Positions 1 to 9,299 are shown, numbered from the stretch's first letter. The stretch: 64,000 nucleotides of DNA from Bradyrhizobium agreste (GCF_016031625.1 NZ_JACCHP010000017.1:158397-222396), one strand, 5' to 3'. Notes: a model not told the origin generated them from the letters alone. Program-made: numbers and translations.

Positions 1-1
1 G

Positions 2-1075
2 CACGCGGAGATCGGAGGCGAGAGCGCCGCCTTTCTCAGCCTGAACCGCAACAAGCGCGGCATCGCGCTCGATCTTGCCGTGCCAGGGGCGCGCGAGATC
101 GCGCTGGACCTGATCCGCAAGGCGGATGTGGTCGTGGAGAATTTTTCGAGCGGGGTCATGAAGAAGTTCGGGCTCGACTATGAGTCGGTTGCGCCGCTGA
201 ACCCGCGGCTGGTCTATTGCTCGATCTCCGCCTACGGACGCGCCGGACCGTTTGCCTCGCGGCCCGGCTTCGATCCGATCACGCAGGCGGAAAGCGGCTT
301 CATGTCGCTTAACGGATTTGCCGACGGCCCGGCGGTTCGCACCGGCCCGCCCATCGTCGACATGGCGACGGGGATGTCCGCCTGCAATGCCATCCTGCTG
401 GCGCTGCTGGCGCGGGAGCGGCTCGGCCGTGGGCAGCATGTCGAAGTTGCGCTGTTCGACGTCGCGATGGGAATGACGGGCTTCTACGGCATGGCCTATC
501 TCATCAACGGCGAAAACCCCGGCCGGTTCGGCAATTCGCCGAGCGGGTCTCCCACCGTCGGCGTCTACGAGGCCTCAGACGGGCCGCTCTACATGGCCTG
601 CGCCAACGACCGGCTCTATCGCCGGCTTGTGGTCGAGGTGCTGAATCGGCCCGATCTCATCACCGATCCGCGATTTGCGACGCGCAAAGCCCGTTCGGAG
701 AACAAGGAGCTGCTGCGGGCAGCCATTGCCGAAGTCTTCGCCAGCGATACGCTCGAGAACTGGATGGCCAAGATGAAGCTGGCCAATATCCCGGTCGGCT
801 ATCTCCGCACGGTCGAGGAGGGCTTCAACGCCCCCGAGGCTCGCGAGCGCCATCGCTTGAACCGGATTCCGCATCCGACAGCCGAGTGGGTGCCCAACAT
901 CGAGCCGCCGATTACGATGAGCCTGACCGGCACGATCGATCCTGTCGCGGCACCTCTCTTGGGAGAGCATACGAAGCAGGTCCTCCATGAAACGCTCGGC
1001 TACGACGAAGATCGGATCGCCGATTTTGTCGAGAAGGGCGCCTTTGGCTCGGTCAAGCCTCTGAGGTCGACTTGA
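2..1075 (+). CDS. CaiB/BaiF family CoA-transferase (5' end outside window)
   Basis: Family III CoA-transferase, which moves CoA between acyl groups and so activates a carboxylic acid for catabolism. The reading frame is open from base 2, and its first residues (FLSLNRNKRGIALDL) are the conserved N-terminal CaiB/BaiF block, so the true start lies upstream. An in-frame GTG at 80 would remove that block and is not believable. The DYESVAPLNPRLVYCSISAYG stretch and the FDPITQAESG block are typical of the family. About 357 residues are visible of a usual 390-410. It lies 89 bp upstream of a monooxygenase gene on the same strand and may head or belong to that operon. Substrate unknown. Confidence 0.9.
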   Translation, partial: HAEIGGESAAFLSLNRNKRGIALDLAVPGAREIALDLIRKADVVVENFSSGVMKKFGLDYESVAPLNPRLVYCSISAYGRAGPFASRPGFDPITQAESGFMSLNGFADGPAVRTGPPIVDMATGMSACNAILLALLARERLGRGQHVEVALFDVAMGMTGFYGMAYLINGENPGRFGNSPSGSPTVGVYEASDGPLYMACANDRLYRRLVVEVLNRPDLITDPRFATRKARSENKELLRAAIAEVFASDTLENWMAKMKLANIPVGYLRTVEEGFNAPEARERHRLNRIPHPTAEWVPNIEPPITMSLTGTIDPVAAPLLGEHTKQVLHETLGYDEDRIADFVEKGAFGSVKPLRST

Positions 1076-1164
1076 GGCAATGGCTCGGCTTGATTTGGCG
1101 AAGGTCCCGCCGCATAAATGTGTGAAAGCGAGGGACACGAATGGCGCCTGGCCAGGAGCCGAGC

Positions 1165-2370
1165 ATGACCCAGCCCGCGGGCCTGCAAGCCGGCGGCGAG
1201 GTCTATGCGTCAATGATCGCGAAGGCTCGGGCGCTTCTGCCGCGACTGCGCGAGCGGGCGGCGCGGACGGAGGAGCTGCGGCATCTTCCCCCGGAAACCG
1301 AAAGGGATCTCCACGACGCCGGCCTGTTCCGGATGCTGCAGCCGGCCCGGATTGGTGGCGCTGAGCTCGACTATGTCGCTCTCGTCGATTGCGCTGAACT
1401 GCTCGGGCAGGCGGATGCGTCGGTCGCCTGGAATCTCGCCAATCTGGCGAGCCATCACTGGATGCTGGGAATGTTCGAGCCAAGGGCGCAGGATCTGGTC
1501 TGGGGCCGCAATCCGGACACGTTGATTGCATCCTCGTTCATTTTTCCGGCCGGGCGCGCGACGAAAGTCGAGGGCGGATACCAGCTGCGCGGCAGCTGGC
1601 CGTTCTCCTCGGGTGTTGCCTCCTGCGAATGGAACATGCTGGCAAGCGTGGTCTATTCCGACGATGAGGCGGACGGCATCGAGTATCGGATCTTCCTGCT
1701 GCCCGAGGCCGATTACAAGGTGCTGGACACCTGGAATGTCGCGGGATTGCGCGGGACGGGATCCTGCGATGTGGAGATCAGGGACGCTTTCGTTCCTCAT
1801 CATATGACGGTCGCCGTAGGGGACCTTTCAGGTGGCCCGACGCCGGGAAGCGCGGTCAATCCGAATCCGCTGTATGCGCTGCCTGTCTTCTCGCTGTTTC
1901 CTTACGTCCTCTCCGGTGTCGCGCTGGGGAATGCACAGGCGTGCCTCGACGATTACACGGAAGTCGCGCGTCATCGCGTTTCGACCTATAACCGCGCCAA
2001 GCTGAGCGATTTTCAAAGCACGCAGATCAAGATCGCCGAGGCCTCGGCCAAGATCGATGCGGCACGCCTGATCATGCGGTCGGTCTGTCTCGATGCCATG
2101 GAGGACGCACGGCGCGGCCATATCCCTGACATGGCGACGAAGACCAGATATCGCCGCGACGGATCCTTTTCCGTGAACTTGTGCACGGACGCGGTCTCGA
2201 TGCTGTTCGCCGCGAGCGGCGCGCGTGGCCTGTTCACGAGCGGCGTGTTACAGCGGCAATTCCGCGATGCGCACGCGATCAACTCACATCTCGCATTCAA
2301 CTTCGATGCGGCGGGGACCAACTACGGACGGGTGGCCCTCGGCCTGCCCTCCGAGAATCTCACGCTGTGA
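1165..2370 (+). CDS. acyl-CoA dehydrogenase-fold flavin-dependent monooxygenase, oxygenase component
   Basis: The acyl-CoA dehydrogenase-like fold is seen in the order N-terminal helical domain (LPPETERDLHDAGLFRMLQP), central beta domain (WNVAGLRGTGSCDVEIRD) and C-terminal helical domain. The gene is followed 9 bp later by an HpaC-type flavin reductase. That pairing is the hallmark of group D two-component monooxygenases (HsaA/HpaB/DszC-like), which use reduced flavin supplied by the partner to hydroxylate or oxidise aromatic or heterocyclic substrates. I chose ATG 1165, which has AGGAG six bases upstream. ATG 1141, preceded by GAGG, is a real alternative and adds eight residues. A true acyl-CoA dehydrogenase is less likely because of the reductase neighbour. 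Substrate not determinable. Confidence 0.82.
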   Translation: MTQPAGLQAGGEVYASMIAKARALLPRLRERAARTEELRHLPPETERDLHDAGLFRMLQPARIGGAELDYVALVDCAELLGQADASVAWNLANLASHHWMLGMFEPRAQDLVWGRNPDTLIASSFIFPAGRATKVEGGYQLRGSWPFSSGVASCEWNMLASVVYSDDEADGIEYRIFLLPEADYKVLDTWNVAGLRGTGSCDVEIRDAFVPHHMTVAVGDLSGGPTPGSAVNPNPLYALPVFSLFPYVLSGVALGNAQACLDDYTEVARHRVSTYNRAKLSDFQSTQIKIAEASAKIDAARLIMRSVCLDAMEDARRGHIPDMATKTRYRRDGSFSVNLCTDAVSMLFAASGARGLFTSGVLQRQFRDAHAINSHLAFNFDAAGTNYGRVALGLPSENLTL

Positions 2371-2379
2371 GGTCGGTCG

Positions 2380-2943
2380 ATGAATGACCTGCCGAAGCAG
2401 CCTCGCGCTCCGGATCCCGCCAACGAGTTCGCGAGCGACAGCTCGCAGATCGATCCTCGCGACTTTCGCAACGCGCTCGGAACTTATGCAACGGGTGTGA
2501 CGATCATCACGGCGGCAGCGCCTGACGGCAGGCCGTACGGGCTGACGTGTAATTCTTTCGCCTCGGTCTCACTGAATCCCCCGCTGGTTCTGTGGAGCCT
2601 CGTCGTCTATTCCTCGAGCCTGACCGTCTTCCAGAACGCCAGCCATTTCAGCGTCAACGTTCTCGGCGCTTCGCAACAGGCGCTTGCGAACAAATTCGCA
2701 AAATCGTCGGACGACAAGTTCGCTGGCGTCGACTGGAACCCTGGCCTCGGCAACGCGCCAGTGCTCGCCGAGAGCGTCGCCAATTTTCAATGCCGCTCCG
2801 TGAATCGCTATTATGGCGGTGACCACGTGATCTTTCTCGGCGCGGTCGAGGCATACACCTACAATGCGAAGGAGCCGCTGCTCTTTGCGCGGGGGACGTT
2901 CGGTCGCTTCATGGCCGACGATGAGCGCAAGAACGGGCCGTAA
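2380..2943 (+). CDS. flavin reductase (HpaC-like), partner of the upstream monooxygenase
   Basis: 187-residue flavin reductase domain protein. The core begins with FRNALGTYATGVTIITA and continues through YGLTCNSFASVSLNPPLV and SFSVNVL-type segments, all typical of NAD(P)H:FMN/FAD reductases of the HpaC/HsaB family. It reduces free flavin for the oxygenase encoded 9 bp upstream. The close spacing suggests co-transcription and probably translational coupling. The first 30 residues (polar, Asp/Ser-rich) precede the conserved domain. It ends 7 bp before the convergent stop of the next gene. Confidence 0.88.
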   Translation: MNDLPKQPRAPDPANEFASDSSQIDPRDFRNALGTYATGVTIITAAAPDGRPYGLTCNSFASVSLNPPLVLWSLVVYSSSLTVFQNASHFSVNVLGASQQALANKFAKSSDDKFAGVDWNPGLGNAPVLAESVANFQCRSVNRYYGGDHVIFLGAVEAYTYNAKEPLLFARGTFGRFMADDERKNGP

Positions 2944-2950
2944 CGCGCCC

Positions 2951-3868
2951 CTAGAGCGCTTTGCGCTCTGCCGCCGAAAGCTTGTAGATCTCCAGCGCGT
3001 CCGCGTCCGCACCTCGCGCGGCCTTCGCCAGCCTGAATAGCTGTCCGGCAAGCGCGGCCATTGGCACCGGCGTCGAGGTTGCCTGTGCAACATCGGCGAC
3101 CGTATCGAGGTCCTTGAGCATCGTGGCGATGTGGCCGAGCGGCGGGGTGTGAATGCCCTTGACCATCCGCGGCACGAACAGCTGGAGCGGGATGGAATCC
3201 GCAAAGCCGCCGGCGAGTGCTTCGGGCAATCGATCGGCGTCAATTCCGGCGTTCACGGCAAGGCGTGTTGCTTCCGCGAGCACGGCCATCGCGCATCCGA
3301 CGATCACCTGGTTGCACAGCTTTGTGGTCTGGCCGGCGCCGATCGGGCCCATGTGCGTGAACCTGCGCGCCATGGCCAGGACATAGGGCCGCACCCTCTC
3401 GATGTCGCCAGCTTCTCCGCCCGCCATGATGGCGAGCGTGCCTTCCTCGGCGCCCTTCGTGCCCCCGGACACCGGCGCATCGATCCAGCCCGCACCGTTC
3501 GCGTCCTTCAATCGCCTTGCGAGGTCGCGCGCCGCGTCTGGATGGATTGACGAGAAATCGACCACAAGCTTGCCCGCGCCAGGGGCTGCCGCCAGACCTT
3601 CGGGCCCGAAGATCACCTCCTCCACCGCCGCCGCATCCGTCACGCAGATGAAGACTATATCCGAGCTCGCCAGGAGATCCCGGGGCGTGACCGCACGCTT
3701 GGCGCCGGCTTCGACGAGTGGCGCCACCTTGCCTTCCGAGCGGTTCCAAACCGCGACCGAATAGCCGGCCTTCAGCAGGCGTCGGGTCATGGGCGTTCCC
3801 ATGAGTCCCTGGCCGAGATAGCCGAGCTTCTCGACGCGTTGCGGGTTTGCCTTGCTGTCGTCAGCCAT
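2951..3868 (-). CDS. NAD(P)-dependent 3-hydroxyisobutyrate dehydrogenase family oxidoreductase
   Basis: Beta-hydroxyacid dehydrogenase family: N-terminal Rossmann motif (LGQGLMGTPM), the substrate-binding block DAPVSGGTKGAEEGTLAIMA, and the catalytic-lysine segment GAGQTTKLCNQ. At 305 residues it has the usual family length. The start at 3868 is chosen because AGGAGG lies eight bases upstream; a longer frame to 3973 has no such site and a non-conserved N-terminus. It oxidises or reduces a beta-hydroxy acid, semialdehyde or similar small substrate. It is convergent with the monooxygenase pair and divergent from the ABC binding-protein gene, so it shares a promoter region with the transporter. 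Confidence 0.87.
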   Translation of the reverse strand: MADDSKANPQRVEKLGYLGQGLMGTPMTRRLLKAGYSVAVWNRSEGKVAPLVEAGAKRAVTPRDLLASSDIVFICVTDAAAVEEVIFGPEGLAAAPGAGKLVVDFSSIHPDAARDLARRLKDANGAGWIDAPVSGGTKGAEEGTLAIMAGGEAGDIERVRPYVLAMARRFTHMGPIGAGQTTKLCNQVIVGCAMAVLAEATRLAVNAGIDADRLPEALAGGFADSIPLQLFVPRMVKGIHTPPLGHIATMLKDLDTVADVAQATSTPVPMAALAGQLFRLAKAARGADADALEIYKLSAAERKAL

Positions 3869-4027
3869 AGGTTGCCTCCTTCTGTCGCCGCGCCGCTTTA
3901 CCATACAATGCCTATCTGCCGGCAAAACCGCCGGCCTCGCATGGCTTGCCTGATTGTTTGAACCATGAAACATTTGAGGCGGTCGGGTTGGGGGCGCCGG
4001 TCGGCGCCAGAGCAGCGGAGTGGCACG

Positions 4028-5011
4028 ATGCGAACCGTTTCGAAGTGGATCCTGGCTTTGGGAGCGGCAGCAGCCGTGAGCGCGGGCGCAAGCCCGTCAT
4101 GGGGGCAGCAGACGATCCGCGTCGGCTGGACCATCCCTGCAGAGGAATCCAAGTACTGGATGATGCGCCGGCCGACCGAATTTCCCAATCTCGGCAAGAC
4201 CTACAACATCGAATGGACCCAATTCCAGGGCACCGCGCCGATGACGCAGGCCCTGGCAGCCGGTGCACTGGACTGTGCGACGCAGGCGCCGCTCTCGCTC
4301 TCCAATGGGGTCGTCGGCGGCAATCTCAAGGCTTACATCGTGGCGCAACACGTTTTCGAGATGCCCGGCGGCTTCTCGGTTTACTGGGCCGTCAAGGATG
4401 ACTCACCCATCAAGACAATCGCGGATCTCAAGGGCAAGACGGTCGGCATTTCCGTGATCGGTGGCGGCACGCAAGGACCGTTCAATCTGCTCTTGAAGCA
4501 GAATGGCGTCGATCCGGCCAAGGACATCAAGCTGGTCGAGGTCGGTTTTGCCGTGTCCGAGGACGCGCTGCGCCAAGGCCGCGTCGACGCGGTCAACATG
4601 AACCAGCCGTTTGCGGCGCGCGCGGAGGCGAAGGGCGGCACAAGGAAGCTGTTCTCGCTCTCCCAGGCCATGCCGAACATCGTGCACATCCTGGAAGCCT
4701 GCCGTGCCGATTTCGTCGACAAGAACCCCGAGTTGGTCAAGGCCTATGTCCGCGACATCACCTCGGGGATGAAGAAGGCGCTGGCGAACCGCGAGGAGAC
4801 TCTCAAGGTCGTCAATGAAGTGCTGAAAGCCCCGATCCCGGTGCTCGAGACCTATCTGCTCAAGGACAATGATTTCGGCCGCGACCCAGGCGCAGCGCCG
4901 AACTTCCCGGCGATCCAGAAGATGCTGGACATCTATGCGGAGACCGGAATGCTTCCGAAGCTGGATGTCGCACAGTTCAAGCATCCCTCGATCGTCGCGC
5001 CGCTGCAATAG
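4028..5011 (+). CDS. ABC transporter substrate-binding protein (NMT1/TauA/SsuA-like)
   Basis: Periplasmic binding protein of the nitrate/sulfonate/taurine/thiamine-precursor class. Starting at ATG 4028 gives a clear Sec signal peptide (MRTVSKW, hydrophobic core, cleavage near SWGQQ). The mature part starts TIRVGWTIP. Conserved class features include the ALAAGALDCATQAPLSLSNG loop and SIADLKGKTVGIS-like segment (here TIADLKGKTVGISVIGGG). The upstream frame to 3965 would place the signal peptide internally. It belongs with the ATPase at 6876 and the permeases at 7718 and 8500, although a dehydratase gene is inserted between. Ligand unknown; a small anionic or aromatic catabolic substrate is plausible from context. 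Confidence 0.88.
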   Translation: MRTVSKWILALGAAAAVSAGASPSWGQQTIRVGWTIPAEESKYWMMRRPTEFPNLGKTYNIEWTQFQGTAPMTQALAAGALDCATQAPLSLSNGVVGGNLKAYIVAQHVFEMPGGFSVYWAVKDDSPIKTIADLKGKTVGISVIGGGTQGPFNLLLKQNGVDPAKDIKLVEVGFAVSEDALRQGRVDAVNMNQPFAARAEAKGGTRKLFSLSQAMPNIVHILEACRADFVDKNPELVKAYVRDITSGMKKALANREETLKVVNEVLKAPIPVLETYLLKDNDFGRDPGAAPNFPAIQKMLDIYAETGMLPKLDVAQFKHPSIVAPLQ

Positions 5012-5086
5012 AAGCGGGTCGAACTACCGAACGTAACATCCTGGCGTTCCGGATCATCCGGGACGCTGCATGAAGAAGATGCATAG

Positions 5087-6781
5087 ATGAAGAAGTTGCG
5101 ATCACGGGTCACAACGGACGGGCTCGACCGAGCGCCGCATCGTGCATTCATGCGCGCCATGGGGCTCGACGACACCGCGATTGCGAAGCCGATGGTGGGC
5201 ATCGTGAGCATGAAGGGCGAGCAGACGCCCTGCAACATGACCCACGACTTCCAGGTGGCTGCAGCCAAGACCGGCATCGAGGAGGCCGGCGGTACACCGC
5301 GTGAGTTCGCGACTATTTCGGTGTCCGACGGCATCAGCATGAATCATGAGGGGATGAAGTTCTCCCTGTTCTCGCGGGAGCTGATCGCCGATTCGATCGA
5401 AGCCGTGGTCCATGGGCTGGCCTACGATGCGCTGATCGGATACGGCGGCTGCGACAAGACCCTCCCTGGCGTGATGATGGGGATGGTCCGCTGCAACGTG
5501 CCCTCCATCTTCATCTATGGCGGCAGCTCGCTGCCGGGCCGCGTGGATGGACGTACGCTGACGGTGCTCGATTCCTATGAGGCTGTCGGCGGCTTCATGA
5601 CTGGCGAGATCGACGGCGCCACGCTCGAGCGGATCGAGCGCGCGTGTTTGCCGACGATCGGTGCCTGCGCCGGCCAGTTCACCGCCAACACCATGGGAAT
5701 GGTTTCGGAGGCGATGGGGCTGACCATTCCCAACGTCTCGATGGTGCCCGGCGTCTATTCCGAGCGGGCGCAGATCTCCCGACGCGCCGGACGTCTGATC
5801 ATGGAGATGCTGGACCGCGGCGGGCCGCTACCGCGCGACATCGTGACGCGGAAATCACTAGAGAACGGAGCGGCGATCGTGGCAGCGACGGGCGGCTCGA
5901 CCAACGCCGCGCTGCACCTGCCGGCGATCGCGAATGAGGCCGGGATTGCATTCAGCATCGATGATGTGGGTGAGGTCTTTGCCAGGACGCCGTTGATCGG
6001 CAATTTGCGCCCCGGGGGTAAGTATACGGCGAAGGATGTCTACGATGTCGGCGGCGCTGCGGTCATCATTCGCGAGCTGATCCAGAGCGGTCATATCGAT
6101 GGCAGCTGCTTGTCGATCACCGGCCGCACACTTGCCGAAGAGTACAGGGCGGCCAACGCGCCCGACGGAGAGGTCGTGTACACGGCTCGCGCGCCAATCA
6201 TGCCAGACGGCGGCGTCGCGGTGCTGAAGGGTAACCTCTGTCCCGATGGGGCGGTGATCAAGGTCGCGGGCTTGAAGAGCCAGTTCTTCGAAGGCGTGGC
6301 GCGTGTTTTCGAGGATGAAGAAGCCTGCGTCGCAGCTGTTCGTGACCGCAACTACAAGGCGGGCGAGGTTCTCGTGATCCGCAATGAGGGGCCGGTCGGC
6401 GGACCCGGCATGCGTGAGATGCTCGGCGTCACCGCGCTGATCTATGGGCAGGGCATGGGTGAAAAAGTGGCGCTGATCACCGATGGCCGGTTCTCCGGCG
6501 CGACCCGCGGGATGTGCATCGGCTACGTGTCCCCCGAGGCATTTGTTGGCGGTCCGCTGGCGCTGGTCCGGAATGGTGACAGGATCCGGATTGATGCCGC
6601 AAATCGGCGGATGGATGTCCTGCTCGAGGAACAGGAGCTCGCCGCGCGGCGACGCGAATGGAAGCCGCGCCCGCCACGCCACCGTGCAGGTGCGCTGGCA
6701 AAATATGCGCGGCTGGTGGGGCAGGCGCCGGGCGGAGCCGTGACGCATGAAGGCCCGGCAGAATGGCCGTGGTTCGAATGA
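5087..6781 (+). CDS. IlvD/Edd family dehydratase (dihydroxy-acid or sugar-acid dehydratase)
   Basis: Iron-sulfur dehydratase of the IlvD/Edd family, which removes water from a 2,3-dihydroxy acid to give a 2-keto acid. The three cluster cysteines are visible: Cys49 in QTPCNM, Cys122 in YGGCDKT and Cys194 in GACAGQF. The C-terminal GDGRFSG-type motif appears as TDGRFSGATRGMCIG. Length (564) fits dihydroxy-acid dehydratase (about 560-610). It lies between a binding-protein gene and its transporter genes in a catabolic cluster, so a role in branched-chain amino acid synthesis is not assured; a sugar-acid or pathway-specific dihydroxy acid is equally possible. Confidence 0.9.
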   Translation: MKKLRSRVTTDGLDRAPHRAFMRAMGLDDTAIAKPMVGIVSMKGEQTPCNMTHDFQVAAAKTGIEEAGGTPREFATISVSDGISMNHEGMKFSLFSRELIADSIEAVVHGLAYDALIGYGGCDKTLPGVMMGMVRCNVPSIFIYGGSSLPGRVDGRTLTVLDSYEAVGGFMTGEIDGATLERIERACLPTIGACAGQFTANTMGMVSEAMGLTIPNVSMVPGVYSERAQISRRAGRLIMEMLDRGGPLPRDIVTRKSLENGAAIVAATGGSTNAALHLPAIANEAGIAFSIDDVGEVFARTPLIGNLRPGGKYTAKDVYDVGGAAVIIRELIQSGHIDGSCLSITGRTLAEEYRAANAPDGEVVYTARAPIMPDGGVAVLKGNLCPDGAVIKVAGLKSQFFEGVARVFEDEEACVAAVRDRNYKAGEVLVIRNEGPVGGPGMREMLGVTALIYGQGMGEKVALITDGRFSGATRGMCIGYVSPEAFVGGPLALVRNGDRIRIDAANRRMDVLLEEQELAARRREWKPRPPRHRAGALAKYARLVGQAPGGAVTHEGPAEWPWFE

Positions 6782-6875
6782 CGCACCGCACGGGTGCGAA
6801 AATGAAAGCTTGTCTGGCAGACTTCTTGCTAGGCTCGTGCCGCTGAATCTTCGTGCGAGTGGGACGGAAGACGGG

Positions 6876-7721
6876 ATGACGGTAGTATCCGCGAGATCGA
6901 GCGAATGGGTGAGACCGGTGACGCAACAAGACCCGGCTTCCGCAATCATCGAGATCGACCGCGTCTCGCAGGTCTTTCAGACCTCGGCACGCAAAGATCA
7001 TGTTGCGCTGTCGGATATCTCGCTGAGGATCGAGGAGAGAGCTTTCGTCTCCATCCTTGGCCCGTCCGGCTGCGGCAAGTCGACACTGCTCTACATCGTC
7101 GGCGGCTTCGTCAGTCCAACCAGCGGCGCGGCGAAGGTGAAGGGACAGGCGATCAAGGGCCCCGGTCCGGATCGCGGACCGGTTTTCCAGGAGTTTGCGC
7201 TGTTTCCCTGGAAGACCGTGCTCGGTAACGTGATGTATGGGCCGCGTCAGCAAGGGATTCGCGCCGCCGAGGCCGAAGCGCAGAGCCGGGCCTTGATCGA
7301 CATGGTTGGCCTCAAGGGCTACGAGAACTTCTATCCTAAGGAGTTGTCGGGCGGCATGAAGCAGCGCGTGGCGCTGGCGCGGACCCTTGCCTACCATCCC
7401 GAAGTGCTGCTGATGGACGAGCCGTTCGGGGCGCTCGACGCTCATACAAGGACGCGCCTGCAGAACGATCTTCTGAACATCTGGGAGCGTGACCGCAAGA
7501 CGGTGCTGTTCGTCACCCATTCGGTCGATGAAGCCGTCTTCCTCTCGGACAAGGTCGTCATGATGTCGAAATCGCCCGGCCGAATCCGGCAGGTCATCGA
7601 CATCGACCTGCCGCGGCCGCGCCGCCGCAACGAGCTGTTGCTCGACCCGCGCTACCAGAAGTACGTCGTCGATATCGAGCGCATGTTCGACGAGAGCGAC
7701 GAGGGCGGGGTGCCCGCATGA
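6876..7721 (+). CDS. ABC transporter ATP-binding protein (TauB/SsuB-like)
   Basis: Cytoplasmic ATPase of the NMT1/TauA-type importer. It shows Walker A GPSGCGKST, a Q-loop (FQEFALFPWK), signature LSGGMKQRVALAR, Walker B VLLMDEPFGALDA and the switch histidine in FVTHSVDEA. The longer open frame starts inside the ilvD-like gene at 6747; ATG 6876, preceded by a GGAAG site, leaves about 30 residues before the conserved domain and is preferred. Its stop overlaps the following permease start by four bases (ATGA), which implies translational coupling. Confidence 0.9.
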   Translation: MTVVSARSSEWVRPVTQQDPASAIIEIDRVSQVFQTSARKDHVALSDISLRIEERAFVSILGPSGCGKSTLLYIVGGFVSPTSGAAKVKGQAIKGPGPDRGPVFQEFALFPWKTVLGNVMYGPRQQGIRAAEAEAQSRALIDMVGLKGYENFYPKELSGGMKQRVALARTLAYHPEVLLMDEPFGALDAHTRTRLQNDLLNIWERDRKTVLFVTHSVDEAVFLSDKVVMMSKSPGRIRQVIDIDLPRPRRRNELLLDPRYQKYVVDIERMFDESDEGGVPA

Positions 7722-8503
7722 TGTCGCCAGCCGGCATGACCAAGCGCGCTGCCCCGGTGCTCGCTTGCATCGGATTGCTGGTGGTGTGGCAGGTCGCATC
7801 ACTGGCGCTGAAGAATGACAGCTTCCCGACTGCGATGGGAGCGATCACGGCGATTCCGGACATCCTTGGCGACAAGGAATCCCTGGTCAATATTCTGGCC
7901 TCGCTCCGGCGCATGGCGATGGGATTTGGTGCGGCCGTGCTCGTGTCGATACCGCTTGGCCTCTTGATGGGGCGTAGCGCCGCGATTGCGGCCTTCTTCA
8001 ATCCGCTCCTGATGGTGATCTATCCGGTGCCGAAGGCGGCCTTGATGCCGATCATCATGCTGTGGTTGGGCGTCGGCGACATCGCGAAGACGCTTGTGAT
8101 CTTTCTTGGCGTCAGCCTGCCCGTGATTTATCACAGCTTCGAAGGCGCCAAGGCGGTCGAAGAGAAGATGCTGTGGTCCGGTGCTGCGATGGGGCTCTTG
8201 CCGGTGCAACGTCTGGTACGCATCGTGCTGCCGGCGGCGCTGCCGGAGATTTTGACGGGGTGCCGTACGGGATTGGTGTTGGCGCTGATCACGATGATCA
8301 CGAGCGAGATGATTGCCCGTCAGTCCGGTGCCGGGAACATTCTGTTCAATGCGCTCGACATGGGCCAATACGACACCGTCTTTGCGATGATCATCATCGT
8401 GGGGGCGATGGGAATCTGCCTCGACGCGATTTTCGAAAGGGTTCGTGCCAGGCTCGTGCGCTGGTCCGAGCCGCAGTTCGACATGCCGCTGAGCTTCTCA
8501 TGA
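7718..8503 (+). CDS. ABC transporter permease (TauC/SsuC-like), first
   Basis: Integral inner-membrane subunit with about six hydrophobic segments, beginning with APVLACIGLLVVWQVASLAL. The EAA loop with the ATPase contact appears as GAAMGLLPVQRLVRIVLPAALPEILTG, which marks the BPD-transporter permease family. At 261 residues it has normal length. It overlaps the ATPase gene by four bases and the next permease by four, so all three are co-translated. The TauC/SsuC class normally uses a homodimer; a second, different permease directly downstream suggests a heterodimeric channel here. Confidence 0.9.
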   Translation: MMSPAGMTKRAAPVLACIGLLVVWQVASLALKNDSFPTAMGAITAIPDILGDKESLVNILASLRRMAMGFGAAVLVSIPLGLLMGRSAAIAAFFNPLLMVIYPVPKAALMPIIMLWLGVGDIAKTLVIFLGVSLPVIYHSFEGAKAVEEKMLWSGAAMGLLPVQRLVRIVLPAALPEILTGCRTGLVLALITMITSEMIARQSGAGNILFNALDMGQYDTVFAMIIIVGAMGICLDAIFERVRARLVRWSEPQFDMPLSFS

Positions 8504-9267
8504 TGTCGCGGTTTCTCTCACCAAACGTCGTCCTCGGGATTGCGCCGATCATCCTGGTGGTCGCCTTGTGGCAAGGCTTGGTGTCTTTGGGCTTCGCGCC
8601 CGCAGTTCTGCTGCCGCCGCCGGGATTCGTCTTCAGCCGGCTGCTCCAGCAGCTCGTGACTTCGACGTTCCAGCACGAGATCGCGGCGACCCTGATCAGG
8701 CTGTTTGCCGGCTTCGCGATTGCTGTCGTGCTCGGTGTCAGCATCGGCATCGCCGCCGCTGCCAATCCGGCGATCAACGCCGTGGTTCGGCCGATCGTGC
8801 GCGTCTTGGCGCCTTTGCCCAAGGTCGCGCTCTATCCGGCCTTGCTGCTGCTGCTCGGATTTGGCCATGGATCGAAGATTACGTTGGTGGCTGCCGATGC
8901 TCTTTTCCCGATCCTGCTGTCGACCTATTACGGTGCGTCGACCGTCGAGCAGAAGCTGATCTGGTCGGCCATGGCAGCGGGAACGCCACGCTACGAAATC
9001 CTCTTCAAGGTGGTGCTGGCGGCGGCGATGCCATCGATCTTGACCGGATGCCGGATCGGCCTTGTCATTTCCTGCATCGTGGTGTTCCTGGCCGAAATGA
9101 TAACGTCGACGGACGGATTGGGGCACGCGCTCGTGACGGCGGCTCGAACCTTCCAGGCCGTTGACATGTTCGTGCCGCTGATCACGATCTCGCTGCTGGG
9201 CTTGGTCCTGAATGGGCTGCTGGGAGTCGTACGCTCGTACTTGCTCCGGGGCTTTCCCGAAGCGTAA
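8500..9267 (+). CDS. ABC transporter permease (TauC/SsuC-like), second
   Basis: Second permease, distinct in sequence from the first, with the EAA-type loop AMAAGTPRYEILFKVVLAAAMPSILTG and about six membrane segments. The start is at a double ATG (8500/8503) overlapping the stop of the first permease in an ATGATG arrangement. 255 residues. Together with the ATPase (6876) and binding protein (4028) it forms a complete importer, probably a heteromeric one. The open frame extends far upstream to 8062, but that part overlaps the first permease and is out-of-frame shadow. Confidence 0.88.
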   Translation: MMSRFLSPNVVLGIAPIILVVALWQGLVSLGFAPAVLLPPPGFVFSRLLQQLVTSTFQHEIAATLIRLFAGFAIAVVLGVSIGIAAAANPAINAVVRPIVRVLAPLPKVALYPALLLLLGFGHGSKITLVAADALFPILLSTYYGASTVEQKLIWSAMAAGTPRYEILFKVVLAAAMPSILTGCRIGLVISCIVVFLAEMITSTDGLGHALVTAARTFQAVDMFVPLITISLLGLVLNGLLGVVRSYLLRGFPEA

Positions 9268-9299
9268 CAAACAAGAATCCATAAGACCGGGAGTGAGCC

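Noticed and set aside
1141..2370. Simple acyl-CoA dehydrogenase assignment for this gene
   Set aside because: The adjacent flavin reductase makes a two-component monooxygenase more likely, though the fold is the same.
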